From: Pseudoalteromonas citrea
Lineage (GTDB): Bacteria > Pseudomonadota > Gammaproteobacteria > Enterobacterales > Alteromonadaceae
Reading direction: 5' to 3'
NCBI RefSeq assembly: GCF_000238375.3
Contig: NZ_AHBZ03000027.1
Location: 434,001-498,000 of the forward strand
DNA length: 64,000 bases
Of the stretch, positions 47,547 through 56,993 are shown in pieces; the first letter of the stretch is position 1, and every line of letters begins with the position of its first letter. A program made the translations under genes and the position numbers. Below the pieces are notes generated by a model. That model saw nothing but the letters and a program-made list of their open reading frames with translations, was not told the origin of the DNA and searched no databases.

Positions 47547-47583
47547 AACCATAGCGTCTATTGTTTCAATTTTCGCTATGGTT
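47547..47583 (+). terminator. Terminator-like hairpin of the DUF2189 gene
   Basis: AACCATAGCG (47547-47556) pairs with CGCTATGGTT (47574-47583); tail only partly T-rich. Confidence 0.6.
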
Positions 47584-47812
47584 GACTTTCCTTCTTGTCA
47601 TGATATATCTCTCGATCAAGGCATCACTACTTACGTTCGAATTTCAAAAATACAGGTTTGATTATTTACAACTGTTTGATTTTTATAATGAAGATTAATT
47701 GGTTGTGAAATGTATTTAATCATAGAAAGCGACGTAGAAAGTAAATTTATGCACAAACGCTACTCAGCATTTTTCGCATGAATATGCAAAGATAACCTAT
47801 CTGGAGGACGAT

Positions 47813-48925
47813 ATGACAACCACTAAACAACAACTTCAAGAAAAGCTAGAGCATTGTTTGTGCCCACCTGGAGATGGCGTGTTTACAGTTAACACAGCCA
47901 AAGAGCGTAAAGATGCGCTAAGAACCAAACTGTATGGGCAAACCGAAGGCGTTGATGCAATTTGGAAAGAGTCTTTAAAAAATATCTCGTCTTCAGAACA
48001 TAAAGCGGCAATCTTAGGTATTGCATCAGACTGTGGTGGTGGGATTTTACGTGGAGCAAACTGGGGCCCATTGTTTCTACGGTCGACTTTGATTGAACAA
48101 CAGCCGCACGTTAGCGCGTTTGACTTGGGTGATGTGAGGGTTATTCCTCACTTGCTGCATGACAAATACTTGAACGAAGCAACAATAAGCAACTGTCAAA
48201 AGGCGTTGTATCAAAACTCTAATAGTGATTACTATGTTTCTCCACTTTCTATTACTGAAGATGTATGTGATGGGTTTTATCAGCAGCACCCTGATAAAGG
48301 AATATTTGGTATCGGCGGTGATCACTCAATTAGTTACCCGTTGACTAAGTCGTATTTGAAAGCAAAGCGTGATCTGGGTAAGCGCACTGCTATTATTCAT
48401 TTCGATGCGCATACTGATTTACTTGTAGAACGTTTGGGTATTGATTTATGCTTTGGCTCTTGGTGCACACATGTACTGGAATACCTGCCAGCACCACACC
48501 ATTTAATTCAGTTTGGTATTCGTTCTAGCGGCAAAGATAAGTCTCACTGGGAATCAACATTTGGCGTAAAACAGCACTGGGCACATGAAATTCGTGAGCA
48601 AGGTACATCTGCGATTGTTGAGCAGGTAATAGCGCAATTGAAAGCCGATAACGTAGATGAACTCTATGTGAGTTTTGATATTGATGCGTTAGATGAAGAG
48701 TTTGCATCTGCGACTGGTACGCCTGAAGGTAATGGGATGACGCCTGATGAAGCTTTAGAAATATTGACAGCGTTACGTGCTGAATTTCCAATTACCGGTG
48801 CTGATATGATGGAAATCGCCCCATTTACAGATAGTTCATTGGTCGGCCAGTCTAGCTCTGAGACTACCTTGAGAGAAGGTGCTAAAATTTCCGCATTTTT
48901 AATTGATGCTATAAATAAGAGTTAA
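47813..48925 (+). CDS. Ureohydrolase (arginase/agmatinase/formiminoglutamase family)
   Basis: 370 residues with RBS GGAGGA before the ATG. Dimanganese ligands are in FGIGGDHSISYP, IHFDAHTDLL and SFDIDALDEEFASATGTPEG. The family cleaves guanidino groups to release urea (or formamide). The N-terminal 60 residues are longer than usual in arginase, and I cannot decide between arginase, agmatinase and formiminoglutamase; no hut, spe or arg genes are adjacent. Followed by its own terminator. Confidence 0.88.
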   Translation: MTTTKQQLQEKLEHCLCPPGDGVFTVNTAKERKDALRTKLYGQTEGVDAIWKESLKNISSSEHKAAILGIASDCGGGILRGANWGPLFLRSTLIEQQPHVSAFDLGDVRVIPHLLHDKYLNEATISNCQKALYQNSNSDYYVSPLSITEDVCDGFYQQHPDKGIFGIGGDHSISYPLTKSYLKAKRDLGKRTAIIHFDAHTDLLVERLGIDLCFGSWCTHVLEYLPAPHHLIQFGIRSSGKDKSHWESTFGVKQHWAHEIREQGTSAIVEQVIAQLKADNVDELYVSFDIDALDEEFASATGTPEGNGMTPDEALEILTALRAEFPITGADMMEIAPFTDSSLVGQSSSETTLREGAKISAFLIDAINKS

Positions 48926-48941
48926 TTGATTAATATCCGAG

Positions 48942-48967
48942 GGCGAGGCATTAGCTTCGCCTTTTTT
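48942..48967 (+). terminator. Intrinsic terminator of the ureohydrolase gene
   Basis: GGCGAGG (48942-48948) pairs with CTTCGCC (48955-48961) with one G-T pair, then six T. Confidence 0.85.
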
Positions 48968-49080
48968 GTTCAAATATACTGAACTCGATTTTATAACGAG
49001 TGCAATCCCTTCGTCTTATCATTGTATTTACACGTTTTTACGCTATATTTTTTATGGGATAAAGTAAAGAAGCGCAATTG

Positions 49081-49824
49081 ATGCATATAGGATTTATACT
49101 ATTACTTAGCGTGTTTTCAAGCAGGGTTTTTGCGACAACATTAAGTGTTGTAACGGAGGAATTTCCATTATTTCAGTACTACAAGAATGGAGAGTTAGTC
49201 GGGTCGAGCGTTGAGAAAGTCACTGATGTATTAAAACGGGCCAATATTGATTATCAAATAGGGGTCAACCGTTGGTCAGTTTCGTACATTGCCGCTACGA
49301 GAGATCCGAATACATGCATTTTTTCAATGGGGCGTTCTAGTACGCGAGAACATCTATTTACATGGGTTTTTCCTATTGCACACTTTACAACATCATTTTA
49401 TGGCCTTAAATCTGAGAATATACAAGTGAACGTACTTGGAGATGCTAAAAAGTACAAAACGGGTGTTATTCGCAATAATTATAGTCATCAATATTTACAA
49501 GCCAGAGGGTTTTCTGAGGATCAGCACCTAGTGATGCTTTCTAATTTTGATAGAGTGTTTGAGTTATTACAAACGCGTAAAGGGCTCCTAGATTTAGTGA
49601 TATTAAGTGATACACAGTTTGATTATCGTGCTCAGACAGATCCTTTCACTAAACAACTTGAAAAAGTATTCACGCTCAAAAACCAGGGGGCGCAATTATA
49701 TTTTGCCTGCAATAAACAGGTTGATAAAGACATTATTGAGAAGATCAGCAACGCGTATAAAGCATTGCTGAATGAGTCATCACTTTTTAATGGAAGGCCA
49801 AACAAAACTGTGAAAAGTATCTAA
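49081..49824 (+). CDS. Periplasmic solute-binding-like protein (family 3), orphan
   Basis: 247 residues from ATG 49081 with a signal peptide ([16 protein letters not shown]). Family 3-like pattern: [24 protein letters not shown], then [24 protein letters not shown], a layout common to orphan SBP_bac_3 proteins of marine gammaproteobacteria. No transporter genes nearby. Its last 45 bp overlap the convergent VF530-like gene. Ligand unknown. Confidence 0.7.
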   Translation: MHIGFILLLSVFSSRVFATTLSVVTEEFPLFQYYKNGELVGSSVEKVTDVLKRANIDYQIGVNRWSVSYIAATRDPNTCIFSMGRSSTREHLFTWVFPIAHFTTSFYGLKSENIQVNVLGDAKKYKTGVIRNNYSHQYLQARGFSEDQHLVMLSNFDRVFELLQTRKGLLDLVILSDTQFDYRAQTDPFTKQLEKVFTLKNQGAQLYFACNKQVDKDIIEKISNAYKALLNESSLFNGRPNKTVKSI

Positions 49825-50025
49825 ATAAAGTTGTTCAACTTTCTCACGTGCCCAAGGGGTTTTTCTTAAAAACTTTAGACTGGATTTGATACTTGGATCA
49901 TGCGTAAAACAACGTATGTCAACAGCCTCACCCATTGCTTTCCAGCCTAAGTGGTCCTCAAGCTTTATCAAAATATCTTCTAGCTTAATGCCGTGCAGTG
50001 GATTTTTTGGCTGCTCTTGAGTCAT
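49780..50025 (-). CDS. VF530-like (DUF2132) small protein
   Basis: 81 residues: [51 protein letters not shown]. This is the compact all-helical VF530/DUF2132 family, whose Vibrio fischeri member has been treated as a possible DNA-binding protein. Function not established. Overlaps the solute-binding gene by 45 bp at the 3' end. Confidence 0.9.
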   Translation of the reverse strand: MTQEQPKNPLHGIKLEDILIKLEDHLGWKAMGEAVDIRCFTHDPSIKSSLKFLRKTPWAREKVEQLYLDTFHSFVWPSIKK

Positions 50026-50049
50026 GGTATGTCCTAAATTTCAAATTCA

Positions 50050-50337
50050 CTATTTTACGCGTATTGTGCGTTCAGGATCCAGTTTTATTGGTACACCTGA
50101 TGCATTGGCTTTTACCCAGACTAATCGGCTATTGTTTTGTCTTGGTAATTTTTTTGCGCACGCAAATAACATATCAAACTGCTTAATAAGAGAACCCTCA
50201 CTGTATTGTTGGCCTTGGTACCAACATACATCCGTTGGTTGGTCAATAAATACAGACTTTTTATGATTGGTATCAAGCGCAAGGAGCTGTGGTGCAATTA
50301 GCATTACTCCAAAGGCGGTTAAAGTTAATTTTCTCAT
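50050..50337 (-). CDS. DUF1496 (YnjH-like) exported small protein
   Basis: 95 residues from ATG 50337, which has CGGAG in front; a frame extending to 50481 lacks support. Signal peptide (LTAFGVMLIAPQLLA), then the DUF1496 core VCWYQGQQYSEGSLI and a final VKANASGVPI. Two cysteines (CWYQ and FACAK) may pair. Periplasmic, function unknown. It lies 24 bp after the VF530-like gene start on the same strand. Confidence 0.8.
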   Translation of the reverse strand: MRKLTLTAFGVMLIAPQLLALDTNHKKSVFIDQPTDVCWYQGQQYSEGSLIKQFDMLFACAKKLPRQNNSRLVWVKANASGVPIKLDPERTIRVK

Positions 50338-50461
50338 GGCATAACTCCGAGATTTGTCTAATCTTATTATGATTGTAGATAAAATCTTAATTGTGTGAGT
50401 AATATACAAACGATTAATCACCTTTAATATAAGATTAAAAACAAAATAAGAGGGAATCACA

Positions 50462-50692
50462 ATGGCTTTTGACCAAAACATGATGGCTGAGCTGACTTTA
50501 TTAGCTAAGTTTCCAAGAAATAGTATGCATCAAGGCATTAAATTACATAAATCTGCGGAGCCAAGTTTAAAAGATGCGGCTGAGCGATTGTACAATAAAG
50601 GGGTCATTGATAGCCCTGATGGGGGGTACTTAACCGATTTAGGGTTAGATTTAGTTGTGCACCTTGATCAGGTGCACTGTGCATTACAATAA
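50462..50692 (+). CDS. TIGR02647-type small conserved protein
   Basis: 76 residues. The pattern MAELTLLAKFPRNSMHQGIKLHKSAEPSLKDAAERLYNKGVI and GGYLTDLGLDLVVH matches the small helical family I remember as TIGR02647. It looks like a single winged-helix-like unit. Function unknown. RBS AGAGGG upstream. Confidence 0.8.
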   Translation: MAFDQNMMAELTLLAKFPRNSMHQGIKLHKSAEPSLKDAAERLYNKGVIDSPDGGYLTDLGLDLVVHLDQVHCALQ

Positions 50693-50708
50693 CGTTTAGT
50701 GTCAGTCA

Positions 50709-51335
50709 CTATTGCGCGTCAGGTTGATTCTCTGGCGCTGCATCAATAAATGCTTGCAAGCTATTACAACGTGCATAAATCGCTGATATTTTTGGGTATT
50801 GGCTCATATCAACTTTAAAACGGATCGCATTAAATACTTGCGGTACGAGGCAGATATCAGCAAAGCCTGGCTTATCACCAAAGCAGTAATCATGATCGCC
50901 AAGCGTTGCCTCTAAACTACTAAAGCCCTTAATTATCCAATGACGATACCAGGTGTTCTTTTGCTCATCTGTAGCTGCAAGTTCTCCACTTAAATACTTC
51001 AATACACGTAAGTTATCAATCGGATGTATATCACAGGCTATGGCATAACAGAAACTACGTACTTGGGCTTTATCCCAACTATTACTAGGCAGTAGCGGGG
51101 TATCAGGGTGGGTTTCTTCTAGCCATTCTAAAATCGCCAGCGATTGTGCCAATACACCTTCAGTTGTTTCTAGTGCTGGTAACAGGCCGTGCGGGTTTTT
51201 ATCAGTGTACGGTGTGGCTTGTTGTTCAGATTTTAGAAGGTTGACCAAAGCAAGTTCATGAGAAATATTTTTTAAATTGAGTGCAATACGCACTCGGTAA
51301 GCTGCTGATGAGCGGAAGTAAGTATAGAGTTTCAT
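50709..51335 (-). CDS. maiA: Maleylacetoacetate isomerase
   Basis: 208 residues. Zeta-class GST fold: YFRSSAAYRVRIALNLK at the N-terminus with the glutathione-activating Ser, then NPHGLLPALET and QSLAILEWLEETHP. It isomerises maleylacetoacetate to fumarylacetoacetate in tyrosine/phenylalanine breakdown, after HmgA. It follows hmgA by 65 bp on the same strand. The fumarylacetoacetase gene (fahA), often placed between these two, is not here. Confidence 0.95.
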   Translation of the reverse strand: MKLYTYFRSSAAYRVRIALNLKNISHELALVNLLKSEQQATPYTDKNPHGLLPALETTEGVLAQSLAILEWLEETHPDTPLLPSNSWDKAQVRSFCYAIACDIHPIDNLRVLKYLSGELAATDEQKNTWYRHWIIKGFSSLEATLGDHDYCFGDKPGFADICLVPQVFNAIRFKVDMSQYPKISAIYARCNSLQAFIDAAPENQPDAQ

Positions 51336-51400
51336 AAGTGTCCTTAGTTACGACAAAGGCACGATTAAGCGTGCCTATTTAGTATTAGTTTCGATGTAGC

Positions 51401-52696
51401 TTACTCGCCTTTATAATACTTTTTAATGTTCTTCCAACATTGCGCATAATTAGGCTGACGTTCTTTGCCTTCAAGGGCATACTTGGTTGGCGAAATTACG
51501 TATTTTGACTCAAACATAAATGCGAGTGTATTGTCATAGCGCTGTGGCGCTAGTTCAGCATTTGAGGCCTTTTCAAATACATCAGCCTCAGGGCCATGAG
51601 GTGACATACAATTATGTAAGCTCATACCACCGGGCACAAAGCCATGTTCTTTCGCGTCATATACACCTTCAATTAAGCCCATAAATTCACTCATAATATT
51701 GCGGTGATAATAAGGTGGGCGGAAAGTGTTTTCTGCTACCATCCAACGTGGAGGGAATATCACAAAATCAACGTTAGCAACGCCTTCAGTGCCCGATGGT
51801 GAGGTGAGCACAGTGAAGATAGACGGATCAGGGTGATCGTAGCTCACGGTGTTTATAACATTGAACCGTGATAAATCATATTTATAGGGTGCGCTATTTC
51901 CTGTCCAAGCAACCACATCAAATGGCGAGTGGCCAATATCACAGCGGAATAAGTTGCCGTTAAACTTAGCGACTAATTCAAAATCACCTTCTTTATCTTC
52001 AAAAGCAGCAACTGGGTACTGAAAGTCTCGCTCGTTGGTGTAGCCATTCGCACCTACAGGGCCGCGCTCAGGCAGTACCATTGGGTGGCCATAGTTTTCA
52101 CAAATAAAGCCACGTGCTTCATCGTTTAATAACTCAACGCTAAACTTTATACCGCGCGGAATCACGGCGATTTCACCTGGTTTAATGGTTAACTTACCGC
52201 ACTCAGTGTGTAGCAGTAATTCGCCTTGTTGTGGTACGAACAGCATTTCACCATCTGCGTTGTAGAAATATCGGCCTGCCATGGTTTTGTTTATCACGTA
52301 CACATGAATACCAATACCCGTTTGGCCGTTAGCACTGCCATTAGCTGCCATCGTTACTAAGCCGTCAACAAAGTCTGTTTGTTCTTTTGGAATATCGATT
52401 GGGTTCCAACGTAGCATCGTCGGAGGAGTCGGCACTTCGGTGATTGGGGCGGTACGCAATAAGCCATTATCTATTGCTTGATAGTCACCTTGTACAACAG
52501 AAGGGCGAATACGATAAAACCAATTGCGACGGTTCTCAGCACGGGGGGCTGTGAACGCAGTGGTATTATATTGTTCAGCGTAAAGGTCGTATTTTATTTT
52601 TTGTGGCGAAAACTGACCAATAGGCAATGCGCCCGGCAGGGCTTCTGACTCAAACTGGTTTCCGAAACCAGTTAAGTATTGATACTCGTGACTCAT
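51401..52696 (-). CDS. hmgA: Homogentisate 1,2-dioxygenase
   Basis: 431 residues, normal length. Iron enzyme opening the homogentisate ring to maleylacetoacetate. Typical sequence: YLTGFGNQFESEALPGALP at the start, RNWFYRIRP, and the iron-site region YHRNIMSEFMGLIEG with LHNCMSPHGPEADVFE. RBS AGGAG before the ATG. Transcribed away from a MarR-type gene across an 18-bp palindrome, so it is probably repressed by that regulator. Loss of hmgA in relatives gives pyomelanin. Confidence 0.97.
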   Translation of the reverse strand: MSHEYQYLTGFGNQFESEALPGALPIGQFSPQKIKYDLYAEQYNTTAFTAPRAENRRNWFYRIRPSVVQGDYQAIDNGLLRTAPITEVPTPPTMLRWNPIDIPKEQTDFVDGLVTMAANGSANGQTGIGIHVYVINKTMAGRYFYNADGEMLFVPQQGELLLHTECGKLTIKPGEIAVIPRGIKFSVELLNDEARGFICENYGHPMVLPERGPVGANGYTNERDFQYPVAAFEDKEGDFELVAKFNGNLFRCDIGHSPFDVVAWTGNSAPYKYDLSRFNVINTVSYDHPDPSIFTVLTSPSGTEGVANVDFVIFPPRWMVAENTFRPPYYHRNIMSEFMGLIEGVYDAKEHGFVPGGMSLHNCMSPHGPEADVFEKASNAELAPQRYDNTLAFMFESKYVISPTKYALEGKERQPNYAQCWKNIKKYYKGE

Positions 52697-52727
52697 TCGT
52701 TCGACTCCTGTAGGTTTTCCTGTAAGA

Positions 52728-52745
52728 TACTCTCACGTGAGAGTA
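52728..52745. promoter_or_regulatory. 18-bp perfect palindrome, likely MarR operator
   Basis: TACTCTCACGTGAGAGTA lies in the hmgA-marR divergent region, 32 bp before hmgA. Size and symmetry suit a MarR dimer. The bases TCTCACGTG recur inside the regulator gene at 52898-52906. Confidence 0.8.
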
Positions 52746-52813
52746 ATATCAAGCATCTCACAAAACTAACTTTGTAAATTATTTTGTACGTAAACAGAGA
52801 AAAGGTGGCATAC

Positions 52814-53278
52814 GTGAACAATAAGACATTATTAAATATTAATGAATTTCTGCCTTATCAACTTGTAGCCCTATCAAGTAAAGTCAGTGAGGACTTTTCT
52901 CACGTGTATATTACCCATGGAGGACTCACACAAGCACAGTGGCGAGTACTTGCGCATGTTGTAAACACACAAGGAATGGGAAGCACCGCAAAGCAAATCT
53001 GTGAGTTAGCGAACATGGATAAGTCGACCGTATCAAGAGCCATAAAGCAGCTAGAAGAAAAAACACTGATCAGGCTAACACAACATGAAAGCGATAAACG
53101 AGCCACGATAGTGACGGTCACTGACGCTGGGTGTGCCTTATATGAAGATATTACCCCCAAAGCACTTGATTGGGAGAGTGAGCTGCTGTCATGCTTGCAA
53201 GATGATGAACAAAACCAGTTGAAGACACTTATTTCAAAATTGTCGAATTACATTGCCATTAAAAGCTCTTCTGATTAG
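52814..53278 (+). CDS. MarR-family regulator, probable repressor of hmgA-maiA
   Basis: 154 residues from GTG 52814, preceded by AAGGTGG; a TTG start at 52784 would add ten residues. Winged-helix MarR core: GLTQAQWRVLAHVVNT, AKQICELANMDKSTVSRAIKQLEEKTLIRLTQHESDKRATIVTVT contains the recognition helix and wing. MarR proteins usually repress neighbours until a phenolic ligand binds; homogentisate or a related acid would fit here. It is divergent from hmgA with a palindromic operator candidate between. Confidence 0.9.
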   Translation: MNNKTLLNINEFLPYQLVALSSKVSEDFSHVYITHGGLTQAQWRVLAHVVNTQGMGSTAKQICELANMDKSTVSRAIKQLEEKTLIRLTQHESDKRATIVTVTDAGCALYEDITPKALDWESELLSCLQDDEQNQLKTLISKLSNYIAIKSSSD

Positions 53279-53337
53279 TGCATAGTTAGTTGGTGTAGGT
53301 GGGTTCTTTTTTACTCGGCCGTAGCTGTAAAGTAAGA

Positions 53338-53359
53338 AAGGCCAGCAATTGCTGGCCTT
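53338..53359 (-). terminator. Terminator palindrome of the downstream Oar-type receptor gene
   Basis: AAGGCCAGCAATTGCTGGCCTT-type 22-bp perfect palindrome (AAGGCCAGC at 53338, GCTGGCCTT ending at 53359). On the minus strand it is followed by TTCTTAC. It can serve both convergent genes. Confidence 0.75.
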
Positions 53360-53451
53360 GAGAGTTTATCTAATTTGCGTGTTAGATACTCTATACAGTG
53401 TATTGTTACAAAAGTGCACTTAAATAGTGTATTTAAGCACACCCATTCATA

Positions 53452-56400
53452 TTAGAACGTGTAACGAATACCAATTTTAGCCTGCCATGCAGATGAGCCT
53501 TTAACTATTGTTGAGTAGTTACGAACATCTGAACCTTGGTAACGTTGGTCAATGATTAACTTGTTATCATCATCTAGGCCACCGAAGTCATACAGTTTTT
53601 GGTCTGCAAATTGAATTTTCTTTTCAATGCCCCAGTCGCTGTTCAGCAGGTTCGCGAAGTTTTCAACCATGAAATATATTTCGCCCTTATGACCTTCGGC
53701 AAAACCAGGGATCTCTTGCTTAAAGCTGACGTCCATAGTTGTAACCCAAGGTTGAGTCCCTGTGTTACGATCTAGCAGTTGGCCACGCTCAGAAATACCG
53801 GCTCTATTTAATAGTGTTTCAAGTTCGCTCCAAGATAGGCCAGACTCATCCCAGTTTACATTAGCATCATCCGCACCAGTAGGGATGTAAGCTAAGTAAG
53901 CTGAAGTACTGTTGAAGTCTCTGGTATCACCAAAGTCGCCTTTACGGAATGAACCCATTGTGTAGTTAAGGGGTCTACCTGAGCGACGTTCGAAGAATAC
54001 GTTAAACTTAGACGCATAGCCATCGAAGAACTCAGTTTGATAGCTAATGTTTATTTTTAAGTTATGTTCAACTTCATAGTGACCACGGCTAACCAGATCT
54101 ACGTTACGGCTGTGTGTTGTAGCGTGTTTGTAGTTACCATCGGCAGTTGATGCACTACCAGGTGCTACGTCTTCTACATCTTGGTGTGTGTAACTTGCAG
54201 AAACATACAGGCCGTTGTCCCACTGTTTTGCAATCGCTGTTGAGAAAATAATTGAACGTGCACTTTCATCAGCGTTAGTCATCATGATGTCGTAATTATC
54301 TCTTAGATCACCAGAGTACATTGTGTCATATATAATACGCCCCGTTGCTGAACGAACGATATCACCATTCTCATCAAGCTTTGGTGAAATAGCAGTATTG
54401 TGCCAAACAGCTTCGTTCTCTTTTCTGTGGTAAGCAAGCTCTGCAGTCCACTTAAATCCATCACCTAGTAACGCAGAATCAAAATCATACTCAAAGCCTA
54501 TTTGGGCGCGAATACTTGATGGCAATTCAAAATTAGGGTCGGTATAAGCTGTGCTGCCGGCACCTTGTTGTAATGAGTTAACAATTTGCTCAGGTACTTG
54601 TGTAATATCAACCTGCTCAATCCCAGAGAAGTAATCGTTGATGGCATTTTGTGATGCCGCAACGTATGTGATCCCATCGTTTTGGAATGGGTTGTTGTAC
54701 CAAATACTTGGAACGCCACCTTGGAATCGACCAATACCACCATTAACGGTTAGTGACTCAGTTGCGTAATACTTAAAGCCAACACGCGGTAGAATAATAT
54801 CAGCACCGTCTAAATTCTCTTGGTTTGTGTAACCGTAGGTATTTTGGAATGCAGTATTAAGTGATGGTTTATCGCTCGAAGACAAACGCTCATAGCGTAC
54901 ACCAGCAGTTAACTCTAAATCATCGGTAGGGTAAAACTTATCTTCAACATAAAGCGCTATTTGCTCACGCGTTGCATCGTAGGCCAAATCATTTGCATTA
55001 CCCGTGTATGCATTAGAGTAGTCAAATTGGTAGTTATCACGGTTTAAATGTAGTTTTTTGTTTGCAAAGTCTTCTAAACTACCAAAGTCCCATGAACCTC
55101 TCGAGTTTCTTGCATATAAATTATAAAGGCGCATATCTTTTAACTCTGCGCCAAAGTTAATTTCATGCTCACCAAGTAAATAACTCGCATCGAACGTAAC
55201 AGCAAGCGTCTGTGTTTCACCTTCATTTTCATGTCGATTGATATCGCGGCCAAATTCAAATGAATCTCCGCGGCCACCGTCAACGTACACTTCGATTGAA
55301 CCAAGCTGAGAGTTTGAAATACTGTCATTGGTTACATCTTTATACGAAATTCCTAGCTCAGTAGTAAAATCATCGGACCAATCTGAGTAAATCTTGGTGG
55401 CAAAGTTGTTGAATTTAGTGACGTACTGATAACGGCCAGATGCCATTTTTACAGAACTACCACCTGTAGCGAAACCTTTCGTTTCTTCTTCATCTTGCCA
55501 TTGATAAGTGAAATCAGCACGATGCATATCATTGATGTTCCAGCTTAACTTAACAAGCAAGCTGTCACTGGTGTCTTCTGGGTTTCCACCAAAGTTATCG
55601 TCAAGGCCATATACATTATTTAACGTGCCGATAAATTGGTTATAACTGGCTTCACTCACTTCGAATTCATGTGATTTACCAGAGCCATCAAATCCGTAAT
55701 CCATTTCCATCTCTTGTTTCCAAGAGTTGTAGTTTACAAAATAGAAAAGCTCGTCTTCAATTAGTGCACCACCGGTGCTGAAACCTAAACGCGTTTCTGT
55801 AACAATAGGGTCAGTGTTAGAAGTCTCAAACGTTTTGTGACCGTCGGCATCAAGGACATTGTCACCAGCACGGTGAATACGCTCGCCGGCGTCGTTGAAA
55901 ACATCTTCTTTGTGTTTTACTTCAGAGATGTTGTCAACTTTACCGCCAAGGCTAGGGGTGCTTGTTTCGTAGAAACTGGTAAATGTATATTCATTTGACC
56001 CAGATTTAGTTACAGCGTTGATCGTACCCCCACCAAAATTCCCTTTTTTTGCAGAAAATGGCGAAGCATCAACTGAAATTTGTTCAATCGCATCAAGTGC
56101 TACTGGTGGTTGTGCCGTAGGGTAGCCACCGAAGCTAAGACCAAAGTCATCATTCTGGCCAATACCATCAACGGTTAAGCCGTTTGTTCTTGGGTTATTA
56201 CCCGCAATTGTAAGTTCACCGTTGCCGTTAATACTAGCTAATGGATTTAAACGGGCAATGTCTTTAATATCGTTATTAAAGCTTGGGGTATTTGCAATGG
56301 TATCTGCACCGAATACGCTGTTTGATCCACCAGCTTGCTGAACTAGGCGATAACCAGTTACTTCAATTTTTTCTACTTTTTGTAGCGGTTGAAGTTGTGA

Positions 56401-56727
56401 AATTAAACGGTGAGTGTCACCCAATTCGAGGAAAATGTTGTCTAACTCAGTATCTGAGTAAGTATCTGAGTCAAGCACTACGCGGTAAGGGCCGCCAACG
56501 CGCAAGCCTTTTGCAATAAAAGTACCTGAGTCATTGGTTGTAAATGTGCTTTTTGTGCCTGTTGGCTCGTGAATAACTGTAACTTTAACGTTTGCAGCAG
56601 CGTCACCAATGGGTGTTGTAATTTTACCACGCATTGCTGATGAGGTATCAGCGGCAAAAGCGCTAACTGATACGCCAAGGGCTAATGCCAAAGCGCCGGC
56701 CACTTTAGTTAAGCGAACGTTTTTCAT
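53452..56727 (-). CDS. Oar-type TonB-dependent receptor with N-terminal carboxypeptidase-regulatory domain
   Basis: 1091 residues. Signal peptide (GALALALGVSVSAFA), carboxypeptidase-regulatory-like domain (about 30-115, KGLRVGGPYRVVLDS), a plug (about 120-260, TVDGIGQNDDFGLS and GGGTINAVTKSGSN), and a large barrel ending QAKIGIRYTF. Oar-like receptors move or anchor large molecules at the outer membrane. It is a paralog of the next upstream gene, from which it is separated by 266 bp and a terminator, so it has its own promoter. Substrate unknown. Confidence 0.9.
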   Translation of the reverse strand: MKNVRLTKVAGALALALGVSVSAFAADTSSAMRGKITTPIGDAAANVKVTVIHEPTGTKSTFTTNDSGTFIAKGLRVGGPYRVVLDSDTYSDTELDNIFLELGDTHRLISQLQPLQKVEKIEVTGYRLVQQAGGSNSVFGADTIANTPSFNNDIKDIARLNPLASINGNGELTIAGNNPRTNGLTVDGIGQNDDFGLSFGGYPTAQPPVALDAIEQISVDASPFSAKKGNFGGGTINAVTKSGSNEYTFTSFYETSTPSLGGKVDNISEVKHKEDVFNDAGERIHRAGDNVLDADGHKTFETSNTDPIVTETRLGFSTGGALIEDELFYFVNYNSWKQEMEMDYGFDGSGKSHEFEVSEASYNQFIGTLNNVYGLDDNFGGNPEDTSDSLLVKLSWNINDMHRADFTYQWQDEEETKGFATGGSSVKMASGRYQYVTKFNNFATKIYSDWSDDFTTELGISYKDVTNDSISNSQLGSIEVYVDGGRGDSFEFGRDINRHENEGETQTLAVTFDASYLLGEHEINFGAELKDMRLYNLYARNSRGSWDFGSLEDFANKKLHLNRDNYQFDYSNAYTGNANDLAYDATREQIALYVEDKFYPTDDLELTAGVRYERLSSSDKPSLNTAFQNTYGYTNQENLDGADIILPRVGFKYYATESLTVNGGIGRFQGGVPSIWYNNPFQNDGITYVAASQNAINDYFSGIEQVDITQVPEQIVNSLQQGAGSTAYTDPNFELPSSIRAQIGFEYDFDSALLGDGFKWTAELAYHRKENEAVWHNTAISPKLDENGDIVRSATGRIIYDTMYSGDLRDNYDIMMTNADESARSIIFSTAIAKQWDNGLYVSASYTHQDVEDVAPGSASTADGNYKHATTHSRNVDLVSRGHYEVEHNLKINISYQTEFFDGYASKFNVFFERRSGRPLNYTMGSFRKGDFGDTRDFNSTSAYLAYIPTGADDANVNWDESGLSWSELETLLNRAGISERGQLLDRNTGTQPWVTTMDVSFKQEIPGFAEGHKGEIYFMVENFANLLNSDWGIEKKIQFADQKLYDFGGLDDDNKLIIDQRYQGSDVRNYSTIVKGSSAWQAKIGIRYTF

Positions 56728-56909
56728 TGTGTTGTTTCCCGTGTAAGGTTATTTAAAGTTTCTATTATTGAACTAATACTCTAAAAAGCTGTAACTTCAG
56801 AGCGGATCCAATATTTTTATAGTTTGTTGCTGTAAAGCAGGTGTTTTTAATCAGCAACATTGTGTTTAAAACTCAGTGTGTTTATTCACCGCTAATGATG
56901 GTGCATAAA

Positions 56910-56945
56910 AGACGGCTAATGCCCATATGGGTACATTAGCCGTCT
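56910..56945 (-). terminator. Strong terminator of the upstream Oar-type receptor gene
   Basis: AGACGGCTAATG (56910-56921) pairs with CATTAGCCGTCT (56934-56945); the loop holds CCCATATGGG, which can extend the stem. On the minus strand TTTT follows. Confidence 0.88.
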
Positions 56946-56993
56946 ATTCAATACTGAGTTTTAAATATGAGTCATATCCTTGACTCGAAAAAG

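Noticed and set aside
50338-50481. 48-residue N-terminal extension of the DUF1496 protein
   Set aside because: The start at 50337 has a ribosome site and begins a proper signal peptide; the extension would also cover the promoter of the divergent gene.
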